This document shows, one piece after another, positions 1-12,740 of a DNA stretch of 64,000 nucleotides. Below the pieces are notes generated by a model. It had not been told where the DNA came from, ran no database searches, and was given only the letters and a program-made list of their open reading frames with translations. How positions within the stretch are numbered: the stretch's first letter is position 1; the number at the start of each line of letters is the position of its first letter. The DNA comes from Megalopta genalis (taxonomy: Eukaryota; Arthropoda; Insecta; Hymenoptera; Halictidae): contig NW_027476767.1 in assembly GCF_051020955.1 (NCBI RefSeq), positions 1-64,000 on the forward strand, given 5' to 3'. A program made the position numbers and the translations under genes.

Positions 1-3000
1 CCATGCGAAACACATGATTTAGCTGCAAATCAATGTGATGTAGAAGGTTTACTTCAAATCCATGCGATACACAAGATTTAGATTCAAATCAATGCGATGT
101 AGAAGGTTCAGCTTCAAAACCATGCGACACATATGATTTATCTTCAAATACTTGCGATATAAGTGATATAGCTTCAAAAGCTGGAGGAACAAACGAGGAA
201 GCTTCAATTCCATGCGAAACAAATGATTTAACTCCAAATCAATGCGAACTAGAAGGCTTAGCTTCAGATCCATGCGATACACAAGATTTAGATTCAAATC
301 AATGCGATGTAGTAGGTTCAGCTTCAAATCCATGCGATATAAGTGATATAGCTTCAAAAGCTGGAGGAACAAACGAGGTATCTTCAATTCGATGCGAAAC
401 AAATGATTTAGCTTCAAATCAATGCGAAGTAGAAGGCGTAGCTCCAAATCCATGCGAAACAAATGGTTTAGCTACAAATACTTGTGATATACATTACTTA
501 GCTACAACTGCATGCGAAACTAACGAGTTAGCTTCAAATCCATGCGAAACACACGATTTATCTTCAAATCAATGCGATGTAGAAGGTTTAGCTTCAAATC
601 AATAAGAGGTAGAAGGTTTAGCTTCAAATCAATAGAATATAGTAGGTTTAGCTTCAAATCAATGCGATGTAGAAGGTTTAGCATCAAATCCATACGAAAC
701 ACATGATTGAGCTTCAAATCAATTCGAAGGACAAGGCTTAGATTCAAATCCATGCGAAACAAATGATTTAGCTTCAAATGAATGCGAAGTAGAAGGCTTA
801 GCTTCAAATCCATGCAAAACAAATGGTTTAGCTACAAATACTTGTGATATACGTTATTTAGCTACAACGGCATGCGAAACAAACGAGTTAGCTTCAAATC
901 CTTGCGAAACACATGATTTAGCTGCAAATCAATGCGATGAAGAAGGTTTAGCTTCCTATCCATGCGAAACAAATAATATAGCTTCAAACTCTTGGGGTGT
1001 AAGTGATATAGCTTCAAATGAAGACTAATCAAACGAGTTAGCATCAAAATCCACGCGATACACATGATTTAGCTTCAAATACTAGTGTTATAAGTGATGT
1101 AGATTCAACTGTAGGCCAAACGAACGAGTTAGCTTCAAATCCATGCGAAACACATGATTTAGCTGCAAATCAATGCGATGAAGAAGGATTAGCTTCAAAT
1201 CCATGCGAAACAAATGATATAGCTTCAAACGCTTGGGGTGTAAGTGATATAGCTTCAAATGAAGACTAATCAAACGAGTTAGCTTCAAAATCCACGCGAT
1301 ACACATGATTTAGCTTCAAATATTAGCGATATAAGTGATGTAGTTTCAACTGCAGGCGAAACGAACGTGTAAGCTTCAAATCCATGCGAAACACATGATT
1401 TATCTGCAAATCAATGCGATGTAGAAGGTTTAGCCTCAAATCCATACGAAACACATGATTTAGCTTCAAATCAATTCGAAGGACAAGGCTTAGATTCAAA
1501 TCCATGCGAAACAAATTATTTAGCTTCAAATGAATGCGAAGTAGAAGGCTTAGCTTCAAATCCATGCAAAACAAATGGTTTAGCTACAAATTCTTGTGAT
1601 ATACATTATTTATATACAACTGCATGCGAAACAAACGAGTTAGCTTCAAATCCATGCGATACACATGATTCAGCTTCAAATCAATGCGATGTAGAAGGTT
1701 TAGCTTCAAATCCATGCGACACATATGATTTAGCTTCAAATACTTGCGATAAAGTGATATAGGTTCAAAAGCTGGAGGAACAAACGAGGTGGCTTCAATT
1801 CCATGCGAGACACTTGATTTAGCTTCAAATCAATGCGATGTAGAAGGTTTAGCTTCAAGTCCAAGCGTAACACATGATTTAGCTTCAAATACTTGCGATA
1901 TAAGTGATATAGCTTCGAATACAGGCGAAACGAACGAGTTAGCTTCAAATCCATGCGAAACACATGATTCAGCTGCAAATCAATGCGATGTAGAAGGTTT
2001 AGCTTCAAATCCATGCGAAACACATTATTTAGCTGCAAATCAGTGCGAAGTAGAAGGCTCGGGTTCAAATCAATGTGATTCAAATGGTTCATCTTCAAAT
2101 ACTTGTGAATGACATGATTGAGCTTCAACTGCATGCAAAACACATGATTTAGCTTCAAATCAATGCGATGTAGAAGGTTTAGCTTCAAATCCATGCGAAA
2201 CAAATGATATAGCTTCAAACACATGGGGTGTAAGTGATACAGCTTCAAATGAAGACTAATCAATCGTGTTAGCTTCAAAATCCATGCGATACACATGATT
2301 TAGATTCAAATCAATGCGATGTAGAAGGTTTAGCTTCAAGACAATAAGAGGTAGAAGGTTTAGCTTCAAATCAATAGTATGTAGAAGGTTTAGCTTCAAA
2401 TCGATGCGATACACATGATTAAGATTCAAATCAATGCGATGTAGATAGTTTGCTTCAAATCCATACGAAACACATGATTTAGCTTCAAATCAATTCGAAG
2501 GACAAGGCTTAGATTCAAATACATGCGAAACAAATGATTTAGCTTCAAATACTTGCGATATAAGTGATGTAGTTTCAACTGCAGGCGAAACGAACGAGTT
2601 AGCTTCAAATCCATACGAAACGCATGATTTAGCTGCAAATCAATGTGATGTAGAAGGTTTAGCTTCAAATCCATACGAAAACAGATGATTTAGCATCATA
2701 TCAATTCGATGTAGAAGGTTCAGCGTCAAATCCATGCGACACATATGATTTAGCTTCAAATCAATGGGAAGTAGAAGGCTTAGCTTCAGATCCATGCGAT
2801 AAACAAGATTTCGCTTCAAATCAATGCGATGTAGAAGGATTAGCTTCAAATCCATGCGAAACACATTATTTAGCTGCAAATCAGTGCGAAGTAGAAGGCT
2901 CGGGTTCAAATCAATGCAATGCAAATGGTTCATCTTCAAATACTTGTGAAAGATATGATTTAGCTTCAACTGCATGCGAAACACATGATTTAGCTTCAAA

Positions 3001-6000
3001 TCAATGCGATGTAGAAGGTTTAGCTTCAAATCCATCGAAAACACATGATTTATATTGCAATTAATGCGAAGTAGAAGGCTTAGCTTCAAATCCATGCGAA
3101 TCAAATGGTTTAGCTTCAAATACTTGTGATATACGTTATTTAGATTTAACTGCATGCGCAACGAACGAGTTAGCTTCTAATCCATGCGAAACACATGATT
3201 TAGCTGCAAATCAATGCGATGAAGAAGGTATAGCTACAAATCCATGCGAAACAAATGATACAGCTTCAAACACTTGTGGTGTAAGTGATATAGCTTCAAA
3301 TGAAGACTAATCAAACGAGTTAGCTTCAAAATCCATGCGATACACATGATTTAACTTCAAATACTAGCGATATATGTGATGTAGATTCAACTGCAGGCGA
3401 AACGAACGAGTCAGCTTCAAATCCATGCTACATACATGATTTAGCTGCAAATCAATGCGATGTAGAAGGTTTAGCTTCAAATCCATGCGATACAGATGAT
3501 TTAGCTTCAAACACTTGCGATATAAGTGATGTAGATTCAACTGCAGGCAAAACGAACGAGTTAGCTTCAAATCCATGCGAAACACATGATTCAGATGCAA
3601 ATCAATGCGATGTAGAAGGATTAGCTTCAAATCCATGCGAAACACATTATTTAGCTGCATATCAGTGCGAAGTAGAAGGCTCGGGTTCAAATCAATGCAA
3701 TTCAAATGGTTCATCTTCAAATACTTGTGAAAGACATGATTTAGCTTCAACTGCATGCGAAACACATGATTTAGCTTCAAATCAATGCGAAACACATGAT
3801 TTAGCTTCAAATCAATGCGAAACACATGATTTAGCTTCAAATCAATGCGTTGTAGAAGGTTTAGCTTCAAATCCATGCAAAACACGTGATTTATCTTCCA
3901 ATTAATGCGAAATAGAAGGCTTAGCATCAAATCCATGCGAATCAAATGGTTTAGCTACAAATACTTGTGATATTCATTATTTAGCTACAACTGCATGCGA
4001 AACTAACGAGTTAGCTTCAAATCCATGCGAATCACACGATTTATCTTCAAATTATTGCGATGTAGAAGGTTTAGCTTCAAATCAATGCGATGTAGAAGGT
4101 TTAGCTTCAAATCCATGCCATACACAAGATTTAGCTACAAATCAATGCGATGTAGAAGGTTTAGCTTCAAATCCATGCGAAACAAATGATTTAGCATCAG
4201 ATACTCCTGATATAACTGATATAGCTTCAAATGCAGGGGAAACAAACGAGTTAGCATCAAACCCATGCAAAACACATGATTTAGCTGCAAATCAATGCGA
4301 TGTAGAAGGTTTGCTTCAAATCAATAAGAGGTAGAAGGTTTAGCTTCAAATCAATAGAATGTAGAAGGTTTAGCTTCAAATCAATGCGTTGTAGAAGGTT
4401 TAGCTTCAAATCCATACGAAACACATGATTTACCTTCAAATCAATTCGAAGGACAAGGCTTAGATTCAAATCCATGCGAAACAAATGATTTAGCTTCAAA
4501 TCAATACGATGTAGAAGGTTTAGCTTCAAATCCATGCGATACACAAGATTTAGATTCAAACGAATGCGATGTAGAAGGTTCAGCTTCAAATCCATGCGAC
4601 ACACGTGATTTAGCTTCAAATACTTGCGATAGAAGTGATATAGCTTCAAAATCTGGAGGAACAAACGAGGAAGCTTCAATTCCATGCGAAACAAATTATT
4701 TAACTTCAATCAATGCGAAGTAGAAGGCTTAACTTCAGATCAATGCGAAACAAATGGATTAGCTACAAATACTTGTGATATACATTATTTAGCTACAACT
4801 GCATGCGGGACAAACGAGTTTGCTTCTAATCCATGCGAAACACATGATTTATCTGCAAATCAATGCGATGAAGAAGGTTTAGCTTCAAATCCATACGACA
4901 CAGATGATTTAGATTCAAATCAATTCGAAGGACAAGGCTTAGATTCAAAGCCATGCGAAACAAATGATTTAGCTTCAAATGAATGCGAAGTAGAAGGCTT
5001 GGCTTCAAATCCATGAAAAACAAATGGCTTAACTACAAATACTTGTGATAAACATTATTTAGCTACAACTGCATGCGAAACAAACGAGTTAACTTCAAAT
5101 CCATGCGATACACATGATTTAGCTTCAAATCAATGCGATGTAGAAGGTTTCGCTTCAAATCCATGCCATACACAAGATTTAGCTTCAAATCAATGCGATG
5201 TAGTAGGTTCAGCTTCAAATCCATGCGACACATATGATTAAGCTTCAAATACTTGCGATATAAGTGATATAGCTTCAAAAGCTGTATGAACAAACGAGGT
5301 AGCTTCAATTCCACGCGATACACATGATTTAGCTTCAAATCAATGCGATGTAGAAGGTTTAGCTTCAAATTCAAGCGTTACACATGATTTAGCTTCAAAT
5401 ACTTGCGATATAAGTGATATAACTTCGAATACAGGCGAAACGATCGAGTTAGCTTCAAATCCATGCGAAACACATGACTCAGCTGCAAATCAAATCAATG
5501 TAGAAGGTTTAGCTTCAAATCCATGAGAAACACATTATTTAGCTGCAAATCAGTGCGAAGTAGAAGGCTCGGGTTCAAATCAATGCAATTCAAATGGTTC
5601 ATCTTCAAATACTTGTGAAAGACATGATTTAGCTTCAGCTGCATGCGATACACATGATTTAGCTTCAAATCAATGCGATGTAGAAGGTTTAGCTTCAAAT
5701 CCATGCAAAACACGTGATTTATCTTCCATTTAATGCGAAGTAGAAGGCTTAGCTTCAAATCCATGCGAATCAAATGGTATAGCTTCAAATACTTGTGATA
5801 TACGTTATTTAGATTTAACTGCATGCGCAACGAACGAGTTAGCTTCAAATCGATCCGAAACACATGATTTAGCTGCAAATCAATGCGATGAAGAAGATTT
5901 AGCTTCAAATCCATGCGAAACAAATGCTATAGCTTCAAACACATGGGGTGTAAGTGATATAGCTTCAAATGCAGACTAATCAAACGAGTTAGCTTCAAAA

Positions 6001-7200
6001 TCCACGCGATACACATGATTTAGCTACAAACACTTGCGATATAAGTGATGTAGATTCAACTGCAGGCTAAACGAACGAGTTAGCTTCAAATGCATGCGAA
6101 ACACATGATTTAGCTGCAAATCAATGTGATGTAGAAGGTTTAGCTTCAAATCCATGCGATACACAAGATTTAGCTTCAAATCAATGCGATGTAGAAGGTT
6201 CAACTTCAAATCCATGCGACACATATGATTTAGCTTCAAATACTTGCGATATAAGTGATATACCTTCAAAAGCTGGAGGAACAAACGAGGTGGCTTCAAT
6301 TCCATGCGAAACACAAGATTTAGCTTCAAATCAATGCAATGTAGTAGGTTCAGCTTCAAATCCATGCGACACATATGATGTAGCTTCAAATACTTGCGAT
6401 ATAAGTGATATAGCTTCAAAAGCTGTAGGAACAAACGAGGTAGCTTCAATTCCATGCGAGACACATGATTTAGCTTCAACTGCATGCGAAACAAACGAGT
6501 TAGCTTCAAATCAAAGCGAAACACATGATTTAGCTAGAAATCAATGCGAAATAGAAGCCTTAGCAACAAATCCATGCGACACAAATGATTTAGCTTCATA
6601 TACGTGTGATACAAGTGATATAGCTTCAAATGCAGGCGAAACACACGAGTGAGCTTTAAATCCAAGCGTAACACATGACTTAACTTCAAATCAATGCGAA
6701 GTAGAAGGCTTAGCATCAAATTCATGTAACACAAATTATTTAGCTTCTTATACTTGCGATATAAGTGATATAGCTTCAAATGCAGGCGAAACAAACGAGT
6801 GATCTTCAAATCCAAGCGTAACACATGATTTAACTTCAAATCAATGCAAAGTAGAAGATTTAGGTTCAAATACATGCGAAACAAATGGTTCAGCTACAAA
6901 TACTTGTGATATACATGATTTACCTTCAACTGCATGCGAAACAAACGATTTAGCTTCACACCCAAGGGAAACACATGATTTAACTTCAATCAATGCGAAG
7001 TAGAAGGCTTAGCATCAAATCCATGCAACACAAATTATTTAGCTTCTTATACTTGCGATATAAGTGATATAGCTTCAAATGCAGGCGAAACAAACGAGTG
7101 ATCTTCAAATCCAAGCGTAACACATGATTCAACTGCAAATCAATGTGATGTAGAAGGTTTAGCTTCAAATCCATGCGATACACAAGATTTAGCTTCAAAT
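1..7200. repeat. Satellite segment: mixed cassettes, no long higher-order unit seen
   Basis: This stretch interleaves the main cassettes without an obvious kilobase-scale duplication. The TAA/TAG monomer pair occurs near 600-640, 2,341-2,380 and 4,320-4,360. The GGCTCGGG cassette occurs near 2,058, 2,898, 3,678 and 5,567. The GACTAATC cassette followed by a 31-bp monomer occurs near 1,025, 1,265, 2,255, 3,305 and 5,975. Each 31-bp monomer moves the 30-bp register by one base, so no frame stays open for more than about 200 codons. Pentamer order A-B-C-D-E is partly visible. No unique sequence lies between the repeats. Confidence 0.9.
2143..2165. repeat. Representative hairpin at a B-to-C monomer junction
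   Basis: CATGATTT at 2,143-2,150 and AAATCAATG at 2,157-2,165 are inverted copies with one bulged base, around the six-base loop AGCTTC. The same dyad forms wherever a monomer ending CATGATTTA is followed by one starting GCTTCAAATCAATG, which happens throughout the window. It is listed once as the type example. Whether it extrudes in vivo is unknown. Confidence 0.6.
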
Positions 7201-8550
7201 CAATGCGATGTAGAAGGTTCAGCTTCAATTCCATGCGAAACTAATGATTTAGCTTCAAATCAATGCGAAGTAGAAGGCGTAGCTTCAAATCCATGCGAAA
7301 CAAATGGTTTAGCTACAAATAGTTGTGATATACATTATTTAGCTACAACTGCATGCGAAACTAACGAGTTAGCTTCAAATCCATGCGGAACACACGATTT
7401 GTATTCAAATCAATGCGATGTAGAAGGTTTAGCTTCAAATCAATAAGAGGTAGATGGTTTAGCTTCAAATCAATAGAATATAGAAGGTTTAGCTTCAAAT
7501 CCATACGACACACATGATTTAGATTCAAATCAATTCGAAGGACAAGGCTTAGATTCAAATCCATGCGAAACAAATGATTTAGCTTCAAATGAATGCGAAG
7601 TAGAAGGCTTGGCTTCAAATCCATGCAAAACAAATGGTTTAACTACAAATACTTGTGATATACCTTATTTAGCTACAACTGCATGCGAAACAAACGAGTT
7701 AACTTCAAATCCATGCGATACACATGATTTAGCTTCAAATCAATGCGATGTAGAAGGTTTAGCTTCAAATCAATTAGAGGTAGAAGGTTCAGCTTCAAAT
7801 CAATAGAATATAGAAGGTTTAGCTTCAAATCAATGCGATACACAAGATTTAGCTTCAAATCAATGCGATGTAGAAGGTTCAGCTTCAATTCCATGCGAAA
7901 CTAATGATTTAGCTTCAAATCAATGCGAAGTAGAAGGCGTAGCTTCAAATCCATGCGAAACAAATGGTTTAGCTACAAATAGTTGTGATATACATTATTT
8001 AGCTACAACTGCATGCGAAACTAACGAGTTAGCTTCAAATCCATGCGAAACACACGATTTGTATTCAAATCAATGCGATGTAGAAGGTTTAGCTTCAAAT
8101 CAATAAGAGGTAGATGGTTTAGCTTCAAATCAATAGAATATAGAAGGTTTAGCTTCAAATAAATGCGATGTAGAAGGTTTAGCTTCAAATCCATACGACA
8201 CACATGATTTAGATTCAAATCAATTCGAAGGACAAGGCTTAGATTCAAATCCATGCGAAACAAATGATTTAGCTTCAAATGAATGCGAAGTAGAAGGCTT
8301 GGCTTCAAGTCCATGCAAAACAAATGGTTTAACTACAAATACTTGTGATATACCTTATTTAGCTACAACTGCATGCGAAACAAACGAGTTAACTTCAAAT
8401 CCATGCGATACACATGATTTAGCTTCAAATCAATGCGATGTAGAAGGTTTAGCTTCAAATCAATTAGAGGTAGAAGGTTCAGCTTCAAATCAATAGAATA
8501 TAGAAGGTTTAGCTTCAAATCAATGCGAGGTAGAAGGTTTAGATTAAAAT
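7201..8550. repeat. 660/690-bp tandem duplication
   Basis: The sequence from 7,201 restarts at 7,861, an offset of exactly 660 bp (22 monomers). The second copy carries one extra monomer near 8,160 (AAATGCGATGTAGAAGGTTT), so later parts align at an offset of 690 bp. Both copies contain a TAA then TAG monomer pair (near 7,440-7,475 and 8,100-8,135) and the CAATTCGAAGGACAAGGC monomer. The single-monomer gain is what slippage or unequal exchange would leave. Confidence 0.88.
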
Positions 8551-11500
8551 CCATACGAAACACATGATTTAGCTTCAAATCAATTCGAAGGACAAGACTT
8601 AGATTCAAATCCATGCGAAAGAAATGATTTAGCTTCAAATGAATGCGAAGTAGAAGGCTTAGCTTCAAATCCATGCAAAACAAATGGTTTTGCTACAAAT
8701 ACTTGTGATATACATTATTTAGATACAACTGCATGCGAAACAAACGAGATACCTTCAAATCCATGCTATATACATGATTTAGCTTCAAATCAATGCGATG
8801 TAGTAGGTTTAGCTTCAAATCCATGCGATACACAAGATTTAGTTTCAAATCAATGCGATGTATTAGGTTCAGCTTCAAATCCATTCGACACATATGATTT
8901 AGCTTCAATTACTTGCGAAACAAATGGTTTAGTTACAAATACTTGTGATATAGATTATTTAGCTACAACTGCATGCGAAACTAACGAGTTAGCTTCAAAT
9001 CCATGCGAAACACACGATTTATCTTCAAATCAATGCGATGTAGAAGGTTTGCTTCAAATCCATGCGAAACACATGATTTAGCTTCAAATCAATTCGAAGG
9101 ACAAGGCTTAGATTCAAATCCATGCGAAACAAATGATTTAGCTTCAAATCAATGCGATGTAGAAGGTTTAGCTTCAAATCCATGCGATGCACATGATTTA
9201 GCTTCAAATGAATGCGAAGTAGAAGGCTTAGCTTCAAATCCATGCAAAACAAATGGTTTAGCTACAAATACTTGTGATATCCATTATTTAGCTACAACTG
9301 CATGCGAAACAAACGAGATAGCTTCAAATCCATGCGAGAAACATGATTTAGCTTCAAATCAATGCGATGTAGAAGTTTTAGCTTCAAAACAATAAGAGGT
9401 AGAAGGTTTAGCTTCAAATCAATATAATGTAGAAGTTTTAGCTTCAAATCAATGCGATATAGAAGGTTTAGCTTCAAATCCATACGAAACACATGATTTA
9501 GCTTCAAATCAATTCGAAGGACAAGGCTTAGATTCAAATCCATGCGAAACAAATGATTTAGCTTCAAATCAATACGATGTAGAAGGTTTAGCTTCAAATC
9601 CATGCGATGCACATGATTTAGTTTCAAATACTTGCGATATAAGTGATATAGCTTCAAATACAGGCGAAACGAACGAGTTAGCTTCAAATCCATGCGATAC
9701 ACATGACTTAGCTTCAAATCAATGCGATGTAGAAGGTTTAGCTTCAAATGCATGACATACACAAGATTCAGCTTCAAATCAATTCGAAGGACAAGTCTTA
9801 GATTCAAATCCATGCGAAACAAATGATTTAGCTTCAAATGAATGCGAAGTAGAAGGCTTAGCTTCAAATCAATGCGATGTAGAAGGTTTAGCTTCAAATC
9901 AATAAGAGGTAGAAGGTTCTGCTTCAAATCAATAGAATATAGAAGGTTTAGCTTCAAATCAATGCGATGAAGAAGGTTTAGCTTCAAATCCATACGAAAC
10001 ACATGATTTAGCTTCAAATCAATTCGAAGGACAAGGCTTAGATTCAAATCCATGCGAAACAAATGATTTAGCTTCAAATGAATGCGAAGTAGAAGGCTTA
10101 GCTTCAAATCCATGCAAAACAATTGGTTTAGCTACAAATACTTGTGATATACATTATTTAGCTACAACTGCATGCGAAATAAACGAGATAGCTTCAAATC
10201 CATGCTATATACATGATTTAGCTTCAAATCAATGCGATGTAGAAGGTTTAGCTTCAAATCCATGCGAACACATTATTTAGCTGCAAATCAGTGCGAAGTA
10301 GAAGGATCGGGTTCAAATCATTGCGATTCAAATGGTTGTTCTTCAAATACTTGTGAAAGTCATGATTTAGCTTCAACTGCATGCGAAACGCATGATTTAG
10401 CTTCAAATCAATGCGATGTAGAAGGTTTAGCTTCAAATCCATGCAAAACACGTGATTTAACTACCAATTAATGCGAAGTAGAAGGCTTAGCTTCAAATCC
10501 ATGCGAATCAAATGGTTTAGCTTCAAATACTTGTGATATACGTTATTTAGATTTAACTGCGTGCGCAACGAACGAGTTAGCTTCAAATCCATGCGAAACA
10601 CATTATTTAGCTGCAAATCAATACGATGAAGAAGGTTTAGCTTCAAATCAATAGAATGTAGAAGGTTTAGCTTCAAGTCAATGCGATGTAGAAGGTTTAG
10701 CTTCAAATCCATACGAAACACATGATTTAGCTTCAAATCAATTCGAAGGAGAAGGCTTAGATTCAAATCCATGCGAAACAAATGATTTAGCTTCAAATCA
10801 ATGCGATGTAGAAGATTTAGCTTCAAATCCATGCGATACACATAATTAAGCTTCAAATCAATGCGATGTAGATAGTTTGCTTCAAATCCATGCGATATAC
10901 AAGATTTAGCTTCAAATCAATGCGATGTTGTAGGTTCAGCTTCAAATCCATGCGATATAAGTGATATAGCTTCAAAAGCAGGAGGATCAAACGAGGTAGC
11001 TTCAATTCTATGCGAAACAAATGATTTAGCTTCAAATCAATGCGATGTAGAAGGTTTAGCTTCAAATCCATGCGATGTAGAAGGTTTAGCTTCAAATCCA
11101 TGCGATACACATGATTTAGCTTCAAATACTTGCGATATAAGTGATATAGCTTCAAATACAGGCGAAACGAACGAGTTAGCTTCAAATCCATGCGATACAC
11201 ATGATTTAGCTTCAAATCAATGCGATGTAGAAGGTTTAGCTTCAAATCCATACGAAACACATGATTTAGCTTCAAATCAATTCGAAGGACAAGGCTTAGA
11301 TTCAAATCCATGCGAAACAAATGATTTAGCTTCAAATGAATGCGAAGTAGAAGGCTTAGATTCAAATCCATGCAAAACAAATGGTTTAGCTACAAATACT
11401 TGTGATATACATTATTTAGCTACAACTGCATGCGAATTAAACGATATAGCTTCAAATCCATGCTATATACATGATTTAGCTTCTAATCAATGCGATGTAG

Positions 11501-11880
11501 AAGTTTTAGCTTCAAAACAATAAGAGGTAGAATGTTTAGCTACAAATCAATAGAATTTACAAGGTTTAGCTTCAAATCAATGCGATGTAGAAGGTTTAGC
11601 TTCAAATCCATACGAAACACATGATTTAGCTTCAAATCAATTCGAAGGACAAGGCTTAGATTCAAATCCGTGCGAAACAAATGATTTAGCTTCAAATCAA
11701 TGCGAAGTAGAAGGCGTAGCTCCAAATCCATGCGAAACAAATGGTTTAGCTACAAATACTTGTGATATACATTACTTAGCTACAACTGCATGCGAAACTA
11801 ACGAGTTAGCTTCAAATCCATGCGAAAAACACGATTTATCTTCAAATCAATGCGATGTAGAAGGTTTAGCTTCAAATCCA
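8551..11880. repeat. Satellite segment: mixed cassettes
   Basis: Ordinary array sequence built from the same classes. TAA-bearing monomers lie near 9,391, 9,901 and 11,520, and a TAG monomer near 10,651. One partner monomer near 9,424 reads TAT where its relatives read TAG, so the pair is not invariant. A 29-bp monomer (GGTTTGCTTC instead of GGTTTAGCTTC) at about 9,050 shifts the register. One GGCTCGGG-type cassette, here GGATCGGG, is at about 10,305. The - strand stays open for 276 codons at 9,292-10,122. Confidence 0.88.
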
Positions 11881-12740
11881 TGCCAAACACATGATTTAGA
11901 ATCAAATCCATGGGATGTAGAAGGTTTAGCTTCAAATCCATGCGAAACACATTATTTATCTGCAAATCAGTGCATAAGTAGAAGGCTCGGGTTCAAATCA
12001 ATGCGATTCAAATGGTTCATCTTCAAATACTTGTGAAAGACATGATTTAGCTTCAACTGCTAGCGAAACACATGATTTAGCTTCAAATCAATGCGATGTA
12101 GAAGGTTTAGCTTCAAATCCATGCGAATCGAATGGTTTAGCTACAAATACTTGCGATATAAGTGATCTAGCTTCAAATACAGGCGAAACGGACGAGTTAG
12201 CTTCAAATCCATGCGAAACACATGATTCAATGCAAATCAATGCGAAGTAGAAGGTTTAGCTTCAAATCCGTGCCAAACACATGATCTAGATTCAAATCCA
12301 TGGGATGTAGAAGGTTTAGCTTCAAATCCATGCGAAACACATTATTTATCTGCAAATCAGTGCATAAGTAGAAGGCTCGGGTTCAAATCAATGCGATTCA
12401 AATGGTTCATCTTCAAATACTTGTGAAAGACATGATTTAGCTTCAACTGCTAGCGAAACACATGATTTAGCTTCAAATCAATGCGATGTAGAAGGTTTAG
12501 CTTCAAATCCATGCGAATCGAATGGTTTAGCTACAAATACTTGCGATATAAGTGATCTAGCTTCAAATACAGGCGAAACGGACGAGTTAGCTTCAAATCC
12601 ATGCGAAACACATGATTCAATGCAAATCAATGCGAAGTAGAAGGTTTAGCTTCAAATCCGTGCCAAACACATGATCTAGATTCAAATCCATGGGATGTAG
12701 AAGGTTTAGCTTCAAATCCATGCGAAACACATTATTTAGC
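11881..12740. repeat. 390-bp tandem triplication carrying a +1/-1 indel pair
   Basis: The string TGCCAAACACATGAT starts at 11,881, 12,271 and 12,661, spacing 390 bp (13 monomers); the third copy is partial. Each full unit has a 31-bp monomer (TGCATAAGTAG where relatives read TGCGAAGTAG, near 11,972 and 12,361) and a 29-bp monomer (GATTCAATGCAAATC where relatives read GATTCAGCTGCAAATC, near 12,225 and 12,615). The +1 and -1 cancel, so the unit is still a multiple of 30. Between about 11,741 and 12,616 no frame on either strand stays open beyond 60 codons. Confidence 0.9.
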
